Below are positions 6,099 to 6,489 of a DNA stretch of 6,489 bases, piece by piece. The stretch comes from an uncultured Dialister sp. (GTDB lineage Bacteria; Bacillota; Negativicutes; Veillonellales; Dialisteraceae). Every line of letters begins with the position of its first letter. The first letter of the stretch is position 1. The position numbers and the translations under genes were made by a program. Location: contig NZ_CAAFRZ010000272.1 of the NCBI RefSeq assembly GCF_900765565.1, positions 1-6,489 on the forward strand. The letters run 5' to 3'. The notes under the pieces are model-generated. The model had not been told where the DNA came from, ran no database searches, and was given only the letters and a program-made list of their open reading frames with translations.

Positions 6099-6148
6099 CT
6101 TAAAAAGCGAAAAAATCTGTATTTGTAGGCTTTCATAAGGGGCTCACC

Positions 6149-6412
6149 ATGCATAACGAACAAAAGGTAACAGACCATATCTACTGGATTGGCGGCAATG
6201 ATTTCGTTTCTACCCGGTTTGAGAATCTCATTCCCATTTCCCGGGGGATTTCTTATAACAGCTATTTTATTGATGACGAAAAGACGGCGGTACTGGATAC
6301 GGTGGATTCAGTGATTCGTGATGTTTTTATGGACAACGTATCCCATCTTCTCCATGGCAGGCAGCTGGACTATATCGTCATCAATCATACTGGAAATGGG
6401 GGATGTCTATGA
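6149..6412 (+). pseudogene. fprA: truncated FprA-type flavodiiron protein (N-terminal fragment)
   Basis: Residues 1-80 match the N-terminus of A-type flavodiiron proteins: KVTDHIYWIGGND (6-18), FENLIPISRGISYNSY (24-39), DDEKTAVLDTVD (42-53) and LDYIVINH (73-80). In intact FprA (about 400 residues) this leads into the metallo-beta-lactamase-fold HxExDH motif that binds the di-iron centre, then a flavodoxin domain; the enzyme reduces O2 or NO to protect anaerobes. Here the match ends exactly at H80 (codon 6386-6388) and seven unrelated residues, TGNGGCL, follow to the stop. All other iron ligands and the FMN domain are missing, so the product cannot be active. The start is sound: AAGGGG (6137-6142) lies six bases before the ATG. 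The TGA overlaps the ATG of the next gene as ATGA, which suggests the fragment was joined to the last codons of a different upstream gene. Confidence 0.85.
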
Positions 6413-6489
6413 TTCGGCTTATGATTGTGGATGACCAGAAAATCCTGCTGGAGGGACTGGTCAAAATCTTTGAAGGGCAGAGCCATATT
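6409..6489 (+). CDS. response regulator, receiver-domain N-terminus (partial)
   Basis: The 27 codons to the window edge read MIRLMIVDDQKILLEGLVKI followed by FEGQSHI. This is the first strand and helix of a receiver domain, with the acidic pair D8-D9 that helps bind Mg2+ near the phospho-aspartate. The wording VDDQKILLEGL suggests the NarL/LuxR class, but the output domain lies beyond the window. GGGGGA (6398-6403) lies five bases before the ATG. The ATGA overlap with the preceding frame is typical of a kinase-regulator pair, yet what precedes is an fprA fragment. Its kinase partner seems to have been lost or lies elsewhere. Confidence 0.8.
   Translation, partial: MIRLMIVDDQKILLEGLVKIFEGQSHI

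Noticed and set aside
1..6489. CRISPR array, tRNA or rRNA genes
   Set aside because: No regularly spaced direct repeats and no tRNA or rRNA signatures were seen on either strand.

Overview
This 6.5-kb window looks like a chromosomal segment of a low-to-mid GC, Firmicutes-type anaerobe. The signs are strong AAGGAG/GGAGG ribosome sites, sigma-A-type promoters, an HxlR regulator, an FprA-type flavodiiron protein fragment and a UvrA paralogue. Negativicutes is my best guess but is not proven. Two or three intact genes of DNA maintenance and gene control sit between short, truncated or frame-shifted gene remnants, so the segment looks like a place where deletions and insertions have accumulated. 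Assembly joins are an alternative explanation for some of the junctions.

Left end (1-600). The last codons of an unidentified gene are followed by a weak terminator. Next come about 51 codons of the GMP synthase C-terminus (guaA remnant, plus strand) with a strong terminator just after its stop. Converging on that terminator from the minus strand is a frame-shifted remnant of an unknown gene.

Regulatory centre (608-1201). A minus-strand HxlR-family regulator gene faces the plus-strand rarA gene. The gap holds two inverted repeats of identical design (CAAGTA-N9-TACTTG), 36 bp apart. They overlap a good promoter for the regulator gene and a likely divergent promoter for rarA. This suggests autoregulation and, by inference, control of the plus-strand genes by the same regulator.

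DNA-repair pair (1202-5220). Intact rarA (AAA+ clamp-loader-like ATPase of stalled forks) is followed 125 bp later by an intact short UvrA-family ATPase. The latter keeps both ATPase sites and the zinc cysteines but lacks the space for a UvrB-binding domain. No uvrB lies nearby. With no convincing terminator between them, the two may be partly co-transcribed.

Right part (5221-6489). The 400-bp gap 5221-5620 holds a 160-bp, fully palindromic MITE-like element with 4-bp TTAG flanking repeats, then a rho-independent terminator. The stretches 5221-5287 and 5456-5509 show nothing I can support. A small MazG-like gene follows. After a 213-bp gap with two hairpins comes a truncated fprA that breaks at the first metal-ligand region and ends in a 4-base ATGA overlap with the start of a response-regulator gene, which runs off the window.
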